Part shown: piece after piece, positions 7,082 through 16,281 of the stretch
Position numbering within the stretch: the first letter of the stretch is position 1
How the letters are laid out: each line of letters opens with the position of its first letter
Program-made: the position numbers and the translations under genes
Source of the DNA: an uncultured Planctomycetaceae bacterium
GTDB lineage: Bacteria; Planctomycetota; Planctomycetia; Pirellulales; Pirellulaceae
DNA length: 21,023 bases
Direction: 5' to 3'
Assembly: GCA_903927685.1 (NCBI GenBank)
Contig: CAIYOB010000044.1
Span: forward strand, 1 to 21,023
Notes under the pieces: generated by a model
What the model saw: only the letters and a program-made list of their open reading frames with translations
What the model was told of the DNA's origin: nothing
The model's database searches: none

Positions 7082-10000
7082 TTGTCGCGGCCTGGTCAAC
7101 CACGCAGAGGCACAAAATCCACCCCTGAAGAGGTCTATTCCCTGGCCGCCTTGACACATTTCCATCCCACGTTGCGCCGCTGGTTCCTGGAGGCGTTCAC
7201 GGCGCCGACGCCGGCCCAGTCGCTGGCTTGGCCGGTGATCGCCGAAGGCGCCAGTACGCTGCTGCTGGCCCCGACCGGTTCAGGCAAGACGCTGGCGGCG
7301 TTCCTGGTGGCGATCGATCGGATCATGTTCGCCCCGCCGGATGCCAAGGCGGACAAGGGTGTGCGGGTGCTGTACGTGTCGCCGCTGAAGGCGTTGGGCG
7401 TCGATGTCGAACGGAATTTGCGGGCGCCGATCGCGGGGGTGCGGGCAGCGGCAGAGCGGGACGGGATTGTGCACCACGTGCCGTCGGTCGGCGTGCGGTC
7501 GGGGGATACGCCAGCCGCCGAGCGGCATCGCCTGAATCGTGAGCCGCCGGAGATCCTGATCACTACCCCCGAGTCGCTGTACCTGATCCTGACTTCGCGG
7601 GCTCGCGACACGCTGCGGACAGTGGACACGGTGATTGTCGACGAGATCCATTCGCTGGTCGGCACGAAACGCGGCTCGCACCTGTTCGTTTCTCTCGAAC
7701 GTCTCGAAGCCTTGCGCCGCTCCGGCGATCAGCCGCGGCGGCCCTTGCAGCGCATCGGCTTGTCCGCCACTCAGCGGCCGCTGGAGGAGGTCGCCCGGTT
7801 GCTGGGTGGCGGGGAAGCGACCAGCGATCCCTGCCAAGCCCCGGTCCCCCGCCCCGTTCACATCATCGAAGCCGGCCGGCGCAAGCAGTTGGACCTGACC
7901 GTCGAAGTGCCGGTCGAGGACATGGCCAAATTGGCCGAGCCGCAATACCAGCCCGGTTCAGCCGCCGCGGGTCCGACGCTGCCGTCGATCTGGCCGGCGA
8001 TCCATCCGCGGCTGGTCGAGCTGGTTCGCCAGCATCGCTCGACCATGATCTTCGTCAACAGCCGCCGCCTGGCCGAACGGCTGGCGGCGGCGTTGAACGA
8101 GTTGGCGGGCGAAGAGTTGGCGCTGGCTCACCACGGGTCGATCGCCAAGGACACGCGGCTGCAGATCGAGGACCGTTTGAAACGCGGCCAGCTGCCGGCC
8201 ATCGTGGCCACATCGTCGCTCGAGTTGGGCATCGACATGGGGGCGGTGGACCTGGTGATCCAGATCGAAGCCCCGCCGTCGATCGCTTCGGGAATCCAAC
8301 GCATCGGACGCGGCGGGCACCAGGTCGGCGCACGTTCGACGGGGATCGTGTTCCCCAAGTATCGCGGCGACCTGCTGGCCTGCTCGGCGGCCACCGAGCG
8401 GATGATGAACGGCGAGGTCGAGGAGACGTTCTATCCGCGGAACCCGCTGGACGTGCTGGCCCAGCAGTTGGTGGCGATCATTTCCGACGGCCGGATCTCC
8501 GTGGACGACTTGTACGCCCTGGTCCGCGGCGCCGCGCCGTTTGCCGAGTTGCCCCGCGGGACATTCGAGAACGTGTTGGACCTGCTGGCCGGCCGCTATC
8601 CGTCCGACGACTTTTCCGAATTGCGGCCGCGCATCAACTGGGACCGGATCGCGGGCCAGGTCGCGCCGCGGCAAGGCGCCCAGCGGGTCGCGATTCTGAA
8701 CGGCGGGACGATCCCTGACCGGGGCTTGTACGGCGTCTTCCTGGCCGACTCGGAGGGCCGCGGCAGCCGGGTGGGCGAATTGGACGAGGAGATGGTGTTC
8801 GAGACCCACCCCGGCGACGTGTTCCTGCTGGGAGCTTCGTCGTGGCGGGTCGCGGACATTACCCACGACCGCGTGCTGGTCACGCCGGCGCCCGGCGAGC
8901 CGGGCAAGATGCCCTTTTGGAAAGGCGACGGGCCGGGGCGTCCGGCTGAATTCGGCCGGGCGATCGGCCGCTTGTCGCGGCGTCTGATTCGCGAGCCGCG
9001 TGACCAGGCGGAGGCATCGCTGGTCGCAGCGCACGGGCTGGAGCCTCGCGCCGCGCGGAACTTGCTGGATTACCTGCACCAGCAGGCCGTGGCCACGGGC
9101 GACGTGCCGAGCGACACGACGATTATCGTCGAGTGCTTTCTGGACGAGGTCGGCGACTGGCGGATCGTCATCCTGTCGCCGTTCGGAGCCCGGGTCCACG
9201 CGCCCTGGGCCACCGCCGTGGCCGCGCGGCTGCGCGAGCTGACACCGGGCGAGGTAGACCTGTTATGGTGCGACGACGGGATCGTGTTCCGGATGCCGGA
9301 ATCGGACGCGCCGCCGCCGGCCGAGTTGTTCTTTCCGGCGCCGGACGAGATCGAAGACCTGGTGGTCCGCGAGCTGGGCACGACGGCGCTGTTCGCCGCC
9401 CGCTTTCGGGAAAACGCCGCCCGGGCCCTGCTGCTGCCCAAGCGCCGCCCCGGCCAGCGGACACCGCTGTGGCTGCAGCGCCGCCGCTCGGCCGACCTGC
9501 TGGCGGTCGCCACGCGGTATCCCGATTTTCCGATCGTGCTGGAGACGTATCGGGAGTGCCTGCGGGACGTGTTCGATCTGAAAGGCCTGATCGGCGTGCT
9601 GCGGGACGTCCAGTCGCGGGCGATCCAGGTGCGGATGGTCGAGACCAAGTCGGCGTCGCCGTTCGCCGCCTCCGTGATGTTCAACTATGTCGGCAACTTC
9701 ATCTACGACGGAGACGCGCCGCTGGCCGAGCGGCGGGCGCAGACCTTGGCCTTGGACCACGCCCAGTTGCGGGAATTGCTGGGCGCGGCGGAACTCCGCG
9801 AACTGTTGGATCCGGCCGCGGTGGACGAGTTGGGCTTGGAGTTGCAGCGGCTGGATGCGCGGTTTCCTGTCCGCCATGCCGACGGTGTCCACGATCTGCT
9901 GTTGAAGCTTGGTGATTTGCAGCGTGAGGAGTTGGCCGCCCGGTGCGATTCGGCGGCGTTGGCGGCGGGGGAACTGGACCGGTGGCTGGCCGAGCTGACG

Positions 10001-11629
10001 GGGACGCGGCGCGTGATCGCGTTTCGCATCGGCGGCGAGACGCGTTATGCCGCGGCGGAAGACGCGGCCCGCTTTCGCGATGCGTTGGGAATCGTGCCCC
10101 CGCCTGGCTTGCCGGATGCGTTTCTCACGAGCGTTGCCGATCCGCTGGGTGACCTCGTCTCGCGATACGCCCGGACGCACGTCCCGTTTCACGTGGAAGA
10201 CGTGGCGGCGCGATTCGGTTTAGGCGTAGCGCCCGTGCGTACGGCCTTGCAGCGTCTGGCCGGACGCGGCCGGGTGCTGGAAGGCGAATTCCTGCCGGGC
10301 GGCCGGGGCCGCGAGTGGGTGGATGTCGAAGTGTTGCGGATGCTGAAACGTCGCTCGCTGGCCAAGCTGCGCAAGCAGGTCGAACCGGCGGCCCCTGAGG
10401 CGTTGGCAAGGTTCTTGGCCCGCTGGCAGGGGCTGACGCAACCTCGCCGCGGACTGGACGCCCTGCTGGACGCCGTCGAGCAGTTGCAGGGAGCGGCGCT
10501 GCCTGCGTCGGCGCTGGAACAGCAGATCCTGCCGCAGCGCGTCGCCGGCTATCGGCCCAGCGACCTGGATGAACTGTGCGCGGCGGGCGAAGTCGTGTGG
10601 CGCGGCTGGGAGAGCCTGGGGCCGGACGACGGGCGGATCGCCTTGTACCTGACCGACCATTATCCGAAACTGACCGTGGCGGCCGAGCCCGTGGAGGGCG
10701 AACTGCCGGGGCGCATCCGCCAGTTGCTGGCCGCACGCGGGGCGCTGTTTTTCGACGATCTGGCGGCCGCGATCGGCGGCTTTCGCAACGATCTACTGGC
10801 CGCCCTGTGGCAGCTGGTCTGGGCCGGCGAGGTGACCAACGACACGCTCGCCCCGCTGCGATCGCTCCGTCGCGGCACGCAGCGCAAGGGTCGGTCGGCC
10901 GGCCACAGCCGCGGCGCGTTTCGATCCCGGCGACTGTCCAAGACCCCTGGTTCCGAGGGGCGATGGACGCTGCTGGCTCGACCGGGCGGCCCGGCGTACA
11001 GTGTCACCGAGCGGCAGACGGCGCTGGCCACGCAGCTGATCCGCCGTTACGGAATCCTCACGCGCGAAATGGTGGCGGCCGAGAACGTCGCCGGTGCGTT
11101 TACCGGCTTGTATCCGGTCCTGAAAGCGATGGAAGAGAGCGGCCGCGTGCGGCGCGGGTACTTCGTGGCCGGCTTGGGCGCGGCCCAGTTCGCCGCACCG
11201 GGAGCCAGCGAACGCTTGCGCGAACCCGACGGCGAGGAAGACGCGGACACTTCGGCCCTGGTGCTGGCGGCGACGGATCCTGCGAATCCGTACGGCTCGG
11301 CATTGCCTTGGCCGCCGCGACCCGATGTCAGCGCCCGGCCTCAACGCGTAGCGGGCGCTCGCGTCCTGCTGAGTCACGGCAGCTTGATCGGCTTCCTTGG
11401 CCGCACGGGACACCAGCTGCTGACGTTCCTGCCGGAGACCGAGCCGCAGAAGTCGGCCGCAACGGAAGCCTTGACAAGGACGCTGGCCGGCCTGGCCGCT
11501 CCGGGAAGCCCCGTGCTGCTGGCCAAGATTGACGGGGTGTCGGCCCGGGAAGCGACGCTCGCCGAGGCGCTCATTCAAGCCGGGTTTGTCTCGACCAGCC
11601 GCGGACTGCTGCACCGGGGGAGTGTGTAA
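7082..11629 (+). CDS. lhr: ATP-dependent DNA helicase Lhr, full-length (Lhr-Core plus CTD)
   Basis: A superfamily 2 3'-to-5' DNA translocase/helicase linked to DNA repair. Counting from TTG 7082 (1515 residues): Walker A PTGSGKT (64-70), motif Ia YVSPLKAL, TTPESL, DEIH (187-190), SAT (228-230), motif IV MIFVNSRRLAERL (322-334), motif V TSSLELGIDMG (377-387) and motif VI QRIGRGGH (406-413). These are followed by the Lhr winged-helix and Lhr-specific domains. The C-terminal ~600 residues are the extended CTD, ending with the typical QLLTFLPE and LAEALIQAGFVSTSRGLLHRG. The length matches the ~1500 residues of E. coli and mycobacterial Lhr. A basic stretch (RRGTQRKGRSAGHSRG, near 1265) looks like a flexible linker. 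No ATG or GTG exists near the 5' end: TTG 7082, CTG 7142 (GAAGAGG 8 bases before it) or TTG 7151 (giving MTHFHP) are the choices. The family N-terminus favours the last two. Confidence 0.93.
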   Translation: MSRPGQPRRGTKSTPEEVYSLAALTHFHPTLRRWFLEAFTAPTPAQSLAWPVIAEGASTLLLAPTGSGKTLAAFLVAIDRIMFAPPDAKADKGVRVLYVSPLKALGVDVERNLRAPIAGVRAAAERDGIVHHVPSVGVRSGDTPAAERHRLNREPPEILITTPESLYLILTSRARDTLRTVDTVIVDEIHSLVGTKRGSHLFVSLERLEALRRSGDQPRRPLQRIGLSATQRPLEEVARLLGGGEATSDPCQAPVPRPVHIIEAGRRKQLDLTVEVPVEDMAKLAEPQYQPGSAAAGPTLPSIWPAIHPRLVELVRQHRSTMIFVNSRRLAERLAAALNELAGEELALAHHGSIAKDTRLQIEDRLKRGQLPAIVATSSLELGIDMGAVDLVIQIEAPPSIASGIQRIGRGGHQVGARSTGIVFPKYRGDLLACSAATERMMNGEVEETFYPRNPLDVLAQQLVAIISDGRISVDDLYALVRGAAPFAELPRGTFENVLDLLAGRYPSDDFSELRPRINWDRIAGQVAPRQGAQRVAILNGGTIPDRGLYGVFLADSEGRGSRVGELDEEMVFETHPGDVFLLGASSWRVADITHDRVLVTPAPGEPGKMPFWKGDGPGRPAEFGRAIGRLSRRLIREPRDQAEASLVAAHGLEPRAARNLLDYLHQQAVATGDVPSDTTIIVECFLDEVGDWRIVILSPFGARVHAPWATAVAARLRELTPGEVDLLWCDDGIVFRMPESDAPPPAELFFPAPDEIEDLVVRELGTTALFAARFRENAARALLLPKRRPGQRTPLWLQRRRSADLLAVATRYPDFPIVLETYRECLRDVFDLKGLIGVLRDVQSRAIQVRMVETKSASPFAASVMFNYVGNFIYDGDAPLAERRAQTLALDHAQLRELLGAAELRELLDPAAVDELGLELQRLDARFPVRHADGVHDLLLKLGDLQREELAARCDSAALAAGELDRWLAELTGTRRVIAFRIGGETRYAAAEDAARFRDALGIVPPPGLPDAFLTSVADPLGDLVSRYARTHVPFHVEDVAARFGLGVAPVRTALQRLAGRGRVLEGEFLPGGRGREWVDVEVLRMLKRRSLAKLRKQVEPAAPEALARFLARWQGLTQPRRGLDALLDAVEQLQGAALPASALEQQILPQRVAGYRPSDLDELCAAGEVVWRGWESLGPDDGRIALYLTDHYPKLTVAAEPVEGELPGRIRQLLAARGALFFDDLAAAIGGFRNDLLAALWQLVWAGEVTNDTLAPLRSLRRGTQRKGRSAGHSRGAFRSRRLSKTPGSEGRWTLLARPGGPAYSVTERQTALATQLIRRYGILTREMVAAENVAGAFTGLYPVLKAMEESGRVRRGYFVAGLGAAQFAAPGASERLREPDGEEDADTSALVLAATDPANPYGSALPWPPRPDVSARPQRVAGARVLLSHGSLIGFLGRTGHQLLTFLPETEPQKSAATEALTRTLAGLAAPGSPVLLAKIDGVSAREATLAEALIQAGFVSTSRGLLHRGSV

Positions 11630-11760
11630 CGCGGAGCCATACGCCTGCCGGAGCGGCGACACGCATCCGGGTGTGTTGCGTTGTGCGGCCCGGGTGATAT
11701 CATGCTCGCTCGGCCTTGACCGTCTGGGGGCGGTAGCGTGGCCGCGTGAGGCGAAATAGC

Positions 11761-11766
11761 GAGGGG
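11761..11766 (+). promoter_or_regulatory. Ribosome binding site of the PQQ propeller gene
   Basis: GAGGGG six bases before ATG 11773. It supports that ATG over the in-frame GTG at 11746, which would place nine charged residues before the signal peptide. Confidence 0.55.
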
Positions 11767-11772
11767 TTGTGG

Positions 11773-14700
11773 ATGGCTAAGCGGACCTTCAAGTTGCTCC
11801 GAGTTTGCGTCCTGGTGTTTCTAGGAACCGTCGGCGTCCCGGCGACGGCTGGCGACTGGCCGCAATGGCGGTTCGATGCGGGACATACAGCGGCGGCGCC
11901 GGACTCTCTGCCGGCCGAATTGAGTCTGCACTGGACCCGCCAATATCCGCCGCGCGAACCGGTCTGGGAGGATCCTCTGAACCGCGACATGATGCCGTAC
12001 GACCGGGTTTTCGAGCCGGTGATCGCTCAGGGCCGGATGTTCCTGAGTTTCAATGACTCGGACAAAGTCGTGGCGTTGGACGTGCGGGACGGCGCTGAAC
12101 AGTGGGTTTTCTACGCCGATGGGCCGGTGCGGTTCCCGCCGGTGGCGTTTGAGGATGCGGTGCTGTTCAGCAGCGACGACGGCTATTTGTATTGCGTTGC
12201 CGCGGCGGACGGCCGGTTGCGGTGGCGGTTCTTAGGCGGCCCCACCGAGCGGAAGGTGATCGGCAACCGGCGCGTGATTTCGTCCTGGCCGGCTCGCGGC
12301 GGTCCCGTGGTGGCGGATGGCACCGTGTACTTTGCCGCCAGCATCTGGCCGTTCATGGGCACGTTCATTTACGCCGTGGACGCCCGCACGGGTCAGGTGC
12401 GCTGGTGCAACGACTCGACGGGCGATCAGTATCAGAAACAGCCGCACGCGGCGCCTTCGTTTGGCGGGGTCGCGCCGCAGGGCCAGTTGGCCGTCGCGGG
12501 CGATCTGCTGCTGGTTCCCGGCGGCCGGTCCTTGCCAGCCGGATTTGACCGGGCCACGGGCCAGCTGAAGTTCTTCAACTTTGGCGCCAAGGGCGAAGGC
12601 GGCTCATTCGTGGCCGCAGACGCGACGCGGGCCTTTGTCCACACCCGGGGCCGCGGCACGACGGCGCTCAATCTGCCCAAGGGCGCACTGGCCAAGTTTC
12701 AGGTCAACGAGCCGGTGCTGGCGGGCGACGTGCTGTATGCGGCGGCGGAGGCGACCAAGGCCAAATCCGGTACCACTCCGCCCCGCGTCCAGGCGTACGA
12801 TGCCAAGAACAAGGCGTTGTGGCACGTGGACGTGGACGGGACCGGGGACTTGATCCAGGCCGGAAGCCGCCTGTACGCCGCCGGCGGCGGCAAGCTCACC
12901 GCGATCGAGCTGCCGCAGTCCGGCGGCGCTGCCCGCGTCGCCTGGTCCCAGCCGGTCGACGGCGAGGTTTGCCGGTTGGTCGCCGCGGCCGACCGGTTGG
13001 TCGCCGTCACGCTCGACGGCCGCGTGCTGGTGTTTGGCGAGCCGCGCAGCGAGTCGCCCGCGGTCCAGCGCCTCGAGCCAACGCCGCCGGATGGCCAGGC
13101 CGTGCCGGAAGCCGTCCGGATGCTGGACACCTCCGGCAAACGGGAAGGCTATGCGATCTGGTTCGGCTTGGACGAGCAGCGGCTGCTCGAATCCGTAACG
13201 GCGTCTTCACAGTTGCACATCGTGGGCGTCGATCCGGATGCCGGCAAGGTCGAGCGTCTTCGCCGCCGGTTGGACCAGGCGGGCTGGTACGGGCGGCGAG
13301 TCGCGCTGCAGGTCGGCTCGCTGGACAGCTATCAGCCACCGCCGTATTGCGCCGAGTTGATCGTGGTCGAGCCCGCGCTGGCCGGCGAGCTGCGCGATGC
13401 CAAGCGGCTGGCCCGGGCGTACGAATCGCTGCGTCCGTACGGCGGGCAGCTGTGGATCCTGACGCACGGCGCAGGGGCAGGCCTGGCGGCTGGCGACTTG
13501 GCGACGGGGGATCTGGCCCAAGCCGCGCTGTCGTCGGCCGAGGGGGCGGTGATCATTTCCCGCACCGGCCCGTTGCCCGGCGCGGGCACGTGGACGCATG
13601 CTTACGGCGACGTGGCGAATACCGTCAAGTCCAACGATCGCCGCGTGAAACTGCCGCTGGGATTGCAATGGTTCGGCGGCAGCTCGAACGAAGACGTGCT
13701 GCCGCGGCACGGCCACGGGCCCAGTCCGCAAGTCATCGGGGGCCGGCTGTTCATACAGGGGATGAAGAGTCTGAGTGCCCGGGACGTCTATACCGGCCGC
13801 GTGCTGTGGATGCGGGAGCTGGATCTGGATACGTACCAGGTGTACTACGACGAGACCTACGCGGACACGCCGCTGAGCACCGCCTATAACCAGGTGCACA
13901 TCCCCGGGGCCAACGCCCGGGGCACCAACTATGTGGCGACCGACGAGGGCGTGTACGTGGTGGTGCGCGAACGGTGCCTGCTGCTGGACGCAGCCAGCGG
14001 CCGAACGCTCCGCGAGTTCGTACTGCCGCCCGGGCCGGACGGCAAGTCGCCGCTGTGGGGCTACATCGGCGTGTATGGCGACCTGCTGCTGGCCGGAACC
14101 GGCTTTGGCGACTACTCGCAGCGGCTCGGCTATAGCTATACGACGCTGCCCAAGCGCGGCGTCGCTTGGGCGCCGGACCGGTCCGGCAGCCTGGGTCTGC
14201 TGGCCTTTGACCGGCACAACGGCGCGGTCTTGTGGCGGGTCGAATCGCGGCACAGCTTCCTGCACAACGGCATCGTAGCCGGCGGCGGGCGGGTGTACCT
14301 ACTGGACAAGTTGCCGAAGCGCGTCGAAGAGCAGTACCGCCGCCGGGGCACCGACGCGCCTGCGGCGCGTCTGCTGGTGATCGACGCGCGGAACGGCCAG
14401 CCGGTCTGGACGCGCGAAGAGAACGTGTTCGGCAGCTGGCTCAGCTATGCCGAACAACAGGACCTGTTGCTGCAAGCGGGTGCTGCCGCGGCCGACCGCA
14501 GCCCGGACGAGCTGGACCGCGGACTCTCGGTGCACCGCGCCGCCGACGGCTCGGTGCTGTGGAGCGATACGGAACTGGCTTACGCCGGCCCCTGCATCCT
14601 GCACGGCGAAACGCTGATCACCAACACGAACAGCTACCGGGAGAGCAAAGGGGCGCTCCGCCTGGCGGATGGCACGCCGGTCACGGTCGACGACCCAGTG

Positions 14701-16110
14701 ACGGGCGAGCCGCTGCCCTGGCGGTTCACTCGCGCATACGGCTGCAACACGGCCGTGGCCAGCGAGTACCTGTTGACGTTCCGTTCCGGGGCTGCGGGCT
14801 TTTACGACTTGGCGAACCACGGCGGGACGGGCAATTTCGGCGGCTTCAAATCGGGCTGCAGCTCGAATCTGATTATCGCTGATGGCGTGCTGAACGCGCC
14901 TGACTATACGCGGACCTGCACCTGCGCGTACCAGAACCAGACCTCACTGGGCTTGGTGCCAATGCCAGAGAACGAACTCTGGACGTATGGGCTGTTCGGC
15001 CGCCCCGGGGGCCGGCAACCGGAAGTCCGCCGGATCGGAATCAACCTGGGCGCACCCGGCGACCGGTTGTCCAGCGAGGGAACATGGTGGCTGAACTACC
15101 CGCCAGATGAAGCCGTCTCGCCGGACGTGGATATCCAGCTGGAAGGCGACGTCCGCTGGTTCCGGACGCACAGCACCCGGATCGCGGGCGACGGGCTCCC
15201 TTGGGTCGCCGCGTCGGGAGCGGAGGGGATCCGCCGGTTGACCGTCCGGCTCGAGTTGCCGCAACCCACGCCCGGCCACAGCTCCGTGCCCTTGACGGAA
15301 TCCCAGGACGACGCCGAGGAGTTGGCAACGGGCGAGGTTCAATTGGTCAGCAGCGACTTGGAACTGGGGCAAGACAAGGCCGCCCAGACGGTTGGGCTCC
15401 GCTTCCCCAAAGTCCCGCTGGATCCCGGCGCGAAGATCAAGCGGGCATACATCCAATTCGAAGTCGGCGAGGCCGGGGACAAGGCCGCGCGGCTGGAGAT
15501 CCGCGGCCACGCGGTCGACGACGCTCCGGCGTTCTCCACCGCAGCGTTCAACATCAGCCAGCGGCCGCTGACCGAGGCGGTCGCCGCCTGGGAGCCCAAG
15601 GCGTGGACGGCCAACGCCAAGCCGGGGCCTGACCTCCAGACGGCGGACCTGAGCCAGATCGTCCAGGAGCTTGTCAACCGCCCGGGCTGGAGACGCGGCA
15701 ATGCCCTGGCCTTGATCCTCCGCGGCACGGGCCAACGCGTGGCGACGGCGACGGACGGCGAGCAAGAGACGGGAACGACGCTGTTCGTGGAGGCCGAAGT
15801 ACCGCCGGCCGCACCGGGCGCCTCGCCGGCCGGCAAGCCGCCGCGACGGTTCACGGTCCGACTGCACTTCCTGGAACCCGACGCCGCGTGTCCGAGCGGC
15901 CGACGTGTCTTCGCCGTCGCGTTGCAGGGCCAACAGGTCCTGTCCGGACTGGACGTTGCCGCCGCGGCGGGCGGCCCGTTGCGGCCGCTGGTCCGCAGCT
16001 TTGACGGCATTTCCGCCGAACGCGAATTGACGATCACGCTGACCCCCGCCGGGACCGCGCCGCCCATCCTGTCCGGTGTCGAAATCAGCGAACAGCCCGC
16101 CGGCCCGTAA
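11773..16110 (+). CDS. Secreted PQQ-type beta-propeller protein with embedded methyltransferase-like, jelly-roll and malectin domains
   Basis: A 1445-residue exported protein of unknown substrate. Residues 1-28 are a signal peptide (LLRVCVLVFLGTVGVPATAG). Residues ~29-445 are PQQ-like propeller blades (GDWPQWR, VVALDVRDGAEQWVF, YLYCVAAADGRLRWRF, TFIYAVDARTGQVRW). Residues ~457-600 look like a Rossmann class I methyltransferase: YAIWFGLDEQRL at motif I, HIVGVD with D487 at strand 2, AELIVVEPAL (527-536) and LRPYGGQLWIL. The glycine motif is degenerate. Propeller blades resume at ~605-1165 (DVYTGRVLWMREL, RLLVIDARNGQPVW), including CTCAYQNQTSL with C1049 and C1051. Residues ~1172-1345 resemble a DNRLRE/CBM96-type jelly roll (DLELGQDKAAQTVGLRF, AYIQFEV, DLSQIVQELVNRPGW). 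Residues ~1356-1445 are malectin-like (FTVRLHFLEPDA, RVFAVALQGQQVLSGLD, PILSGVEI). The last two suggest carbohydrate or surface binding. It stands alone, 143 bp after lhr and convergent with the PAQR gene. Whether PQQ is bound is unknown. Confidence 0.88.
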   Translation: MAKRTFKLLRVCVLVFLGTVGVPATAGDWPQWRFDAGHTAAAPDSLPAELSLHWTRQYPPREPVWEDPLNRDMMPYDRVFEPVIAQGRMFLSFNDSDKVVALDVRDGAEQWVFYADGPVRFPPVAFEDAVLFSSDDGYLYCVAAADGRLRWRFLGGPTERKVIGNRRVISSWPARGGPVVADGTVYFAASIWPFMGTFIYAVDARTGQVRWCNDSTGDQYQKQPHAAPSFGGVAPQGQLAVAGDLLLVPGGRSLPAGFDRATGQLKFFNFGAKGEGGSFVAADATRAFVHTRGRGTTALNLPKGALAKFQVNEPVLAGDVLYAAAEATKAKSGTTPPRVQAYDAKNKALWHVDVDGTGDLIQAGSRLYAAGGGKLTAIELPQSGGAARVAWSQPVDGEVCRLVAAADRLVAVTLDGRVLVFGEPRSESPAVQRLEPTPPDGQAVPEAVRMLDTSGKREGYAIWFGLDEQRLLESVTASSQLHIVGVDPDAGKVERLRRRLDQAGWYGRRVALQVGSLDSYQPPPYCAELIVVEPALAGELRDAKRLARAYESLRPYGGQLWILTHGAGAGLAAGDLATGDLAQAALSSAEGAVIISRTGPLPGAGTWTHAYGDVANTVKSNDRRVKLPLGLQWFGGSSNEDVLPRHGHGPSPQVIGGRLFIQGMKSLSARDVYTGRVLWMRELDLDTYQVYYDETYADTPLSTAYNQVHIPGANARGTNYVATDEGVYVVVRERCLLLDAASGRTLREFVLPPGPDGKSPLWGYIGVYGDLLLAGTGFGDYSQRLGYSYTTLPKRGVAWAPDRSGSLGLLAFDRHNGAVLWRVESRHSFLHNGIVAGGGRVYLLDKLPKRVEEQYRRRGTDAPAARLLVIDARNGQPVWTREENVFGSWLSYAEQQDLLLQAGAAAADRSPDELDRGLSVHRAADGSVLWSDTELAYAGPCILHGETLITNTNSYRESKGALRLADGTPVTVDDPVTGEPLPWRFTRAYGCNTAVASEYLLTFRSGAAGFYDLANHGGTGNFGGFKSGCSSNLIIADGVLNAPDYTRTCTCAYQNQTSLGLVPMPENELWTYGLFGRPGGRQPEVRRIGINLGAPGDRLSSEGTWWLNYPPDEAVSPDVDIQLEGDVRWFRTHSTRIAGDGLPWVAASGAEGIRRLTVRLELPQPTPGHSSVPLTESQDDAEELATGEVQLVSSDLELGQDKAAQTVGLRFPKVPLDPGAKIKRAYIQFEVGEAGDKAARLEIRGHAVDDAPAFSTAAFNISQRPLTEAVAAWEPKAWTANAKPGPDLQTADLSQIVQELVNRPGWRRGNALALILRGTGQRVATATDGEQETGTTLFVEAEVPPAAPGASPAGKPPRRFTVRLHFLEPDAACPSGRRVFAVALQGQQVLSGLDVAAAAGGPLRPLVRSFDGISAERELTITLTPAGTAPPILSGVEISEQPAGP

Positions 16111-16140
16111 CCGTCGATGTCGGCAGTCGCCAACGCACTG

Positions 16141-16240
16141 CCCTGCGGAGCGGGAGAGATCAACACTGCTTGGGTACAAGCAGTGCCACACCGGGTGCCT
16201 CCCTGCGCAGCCGGGGCGATCGACACTGCTTGAGTACAAG
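16141..16240. repeat. Duplicated 40-bp element with hairpin, REP-like
   Basis: Two copies of a 40-bp unit begin at 16141 and 16201, exactly 60 bp apart. Both start CCCTGCG and end with ACACTGCTTG, one base, then GTACAAG, with about six differences between them. In the first copy CACTGCTTG (16164-16172) pairs perfectly with CAAGCAGTG (16177-16185) over a GGTA loop, and the element continues through 16200. The second copy keeps CACTGCTTG...CAAG but then diverges. It sits between the convergent stops at 16110 and 16282. No T-tract follows the hairpin, so a terminator role is unproven. Confidence 0.7.
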
Positions 16241-16281
16241 TTTTCCGCCTCGCTCTCCCGGAGTGCGGTAGCAGACGACGG

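Noticed and set aside
7958..9199. 413-codon minus-strand frame over lhr, with similar ones at 9263-10192 and 10793-11662
   Set aside because: Shadows of a strongly conserved helicase; no start signals and protein-unlike composition.
14944..16239. 431-codon minus-strand frame over the propeller gene tail
   Set aside because: Antisense to clear jelly-roll and malectin-like sequence; it begins inside the duplicated repeat and has no RBS.
16141..16240. CRISPR array
   Set aside because: Only two diverged units with one 20-bp spacer and no cas genes; it reads as a duplicated palindromic element.
16111..16281. Bidirectional terminator between the propeller and PAQR genes
   Set aside because: The only hairpin (16164-16185) lacks a T-tract; TTTT at 16241-16244 follows the second, incomplete copy rather than the hairpin.
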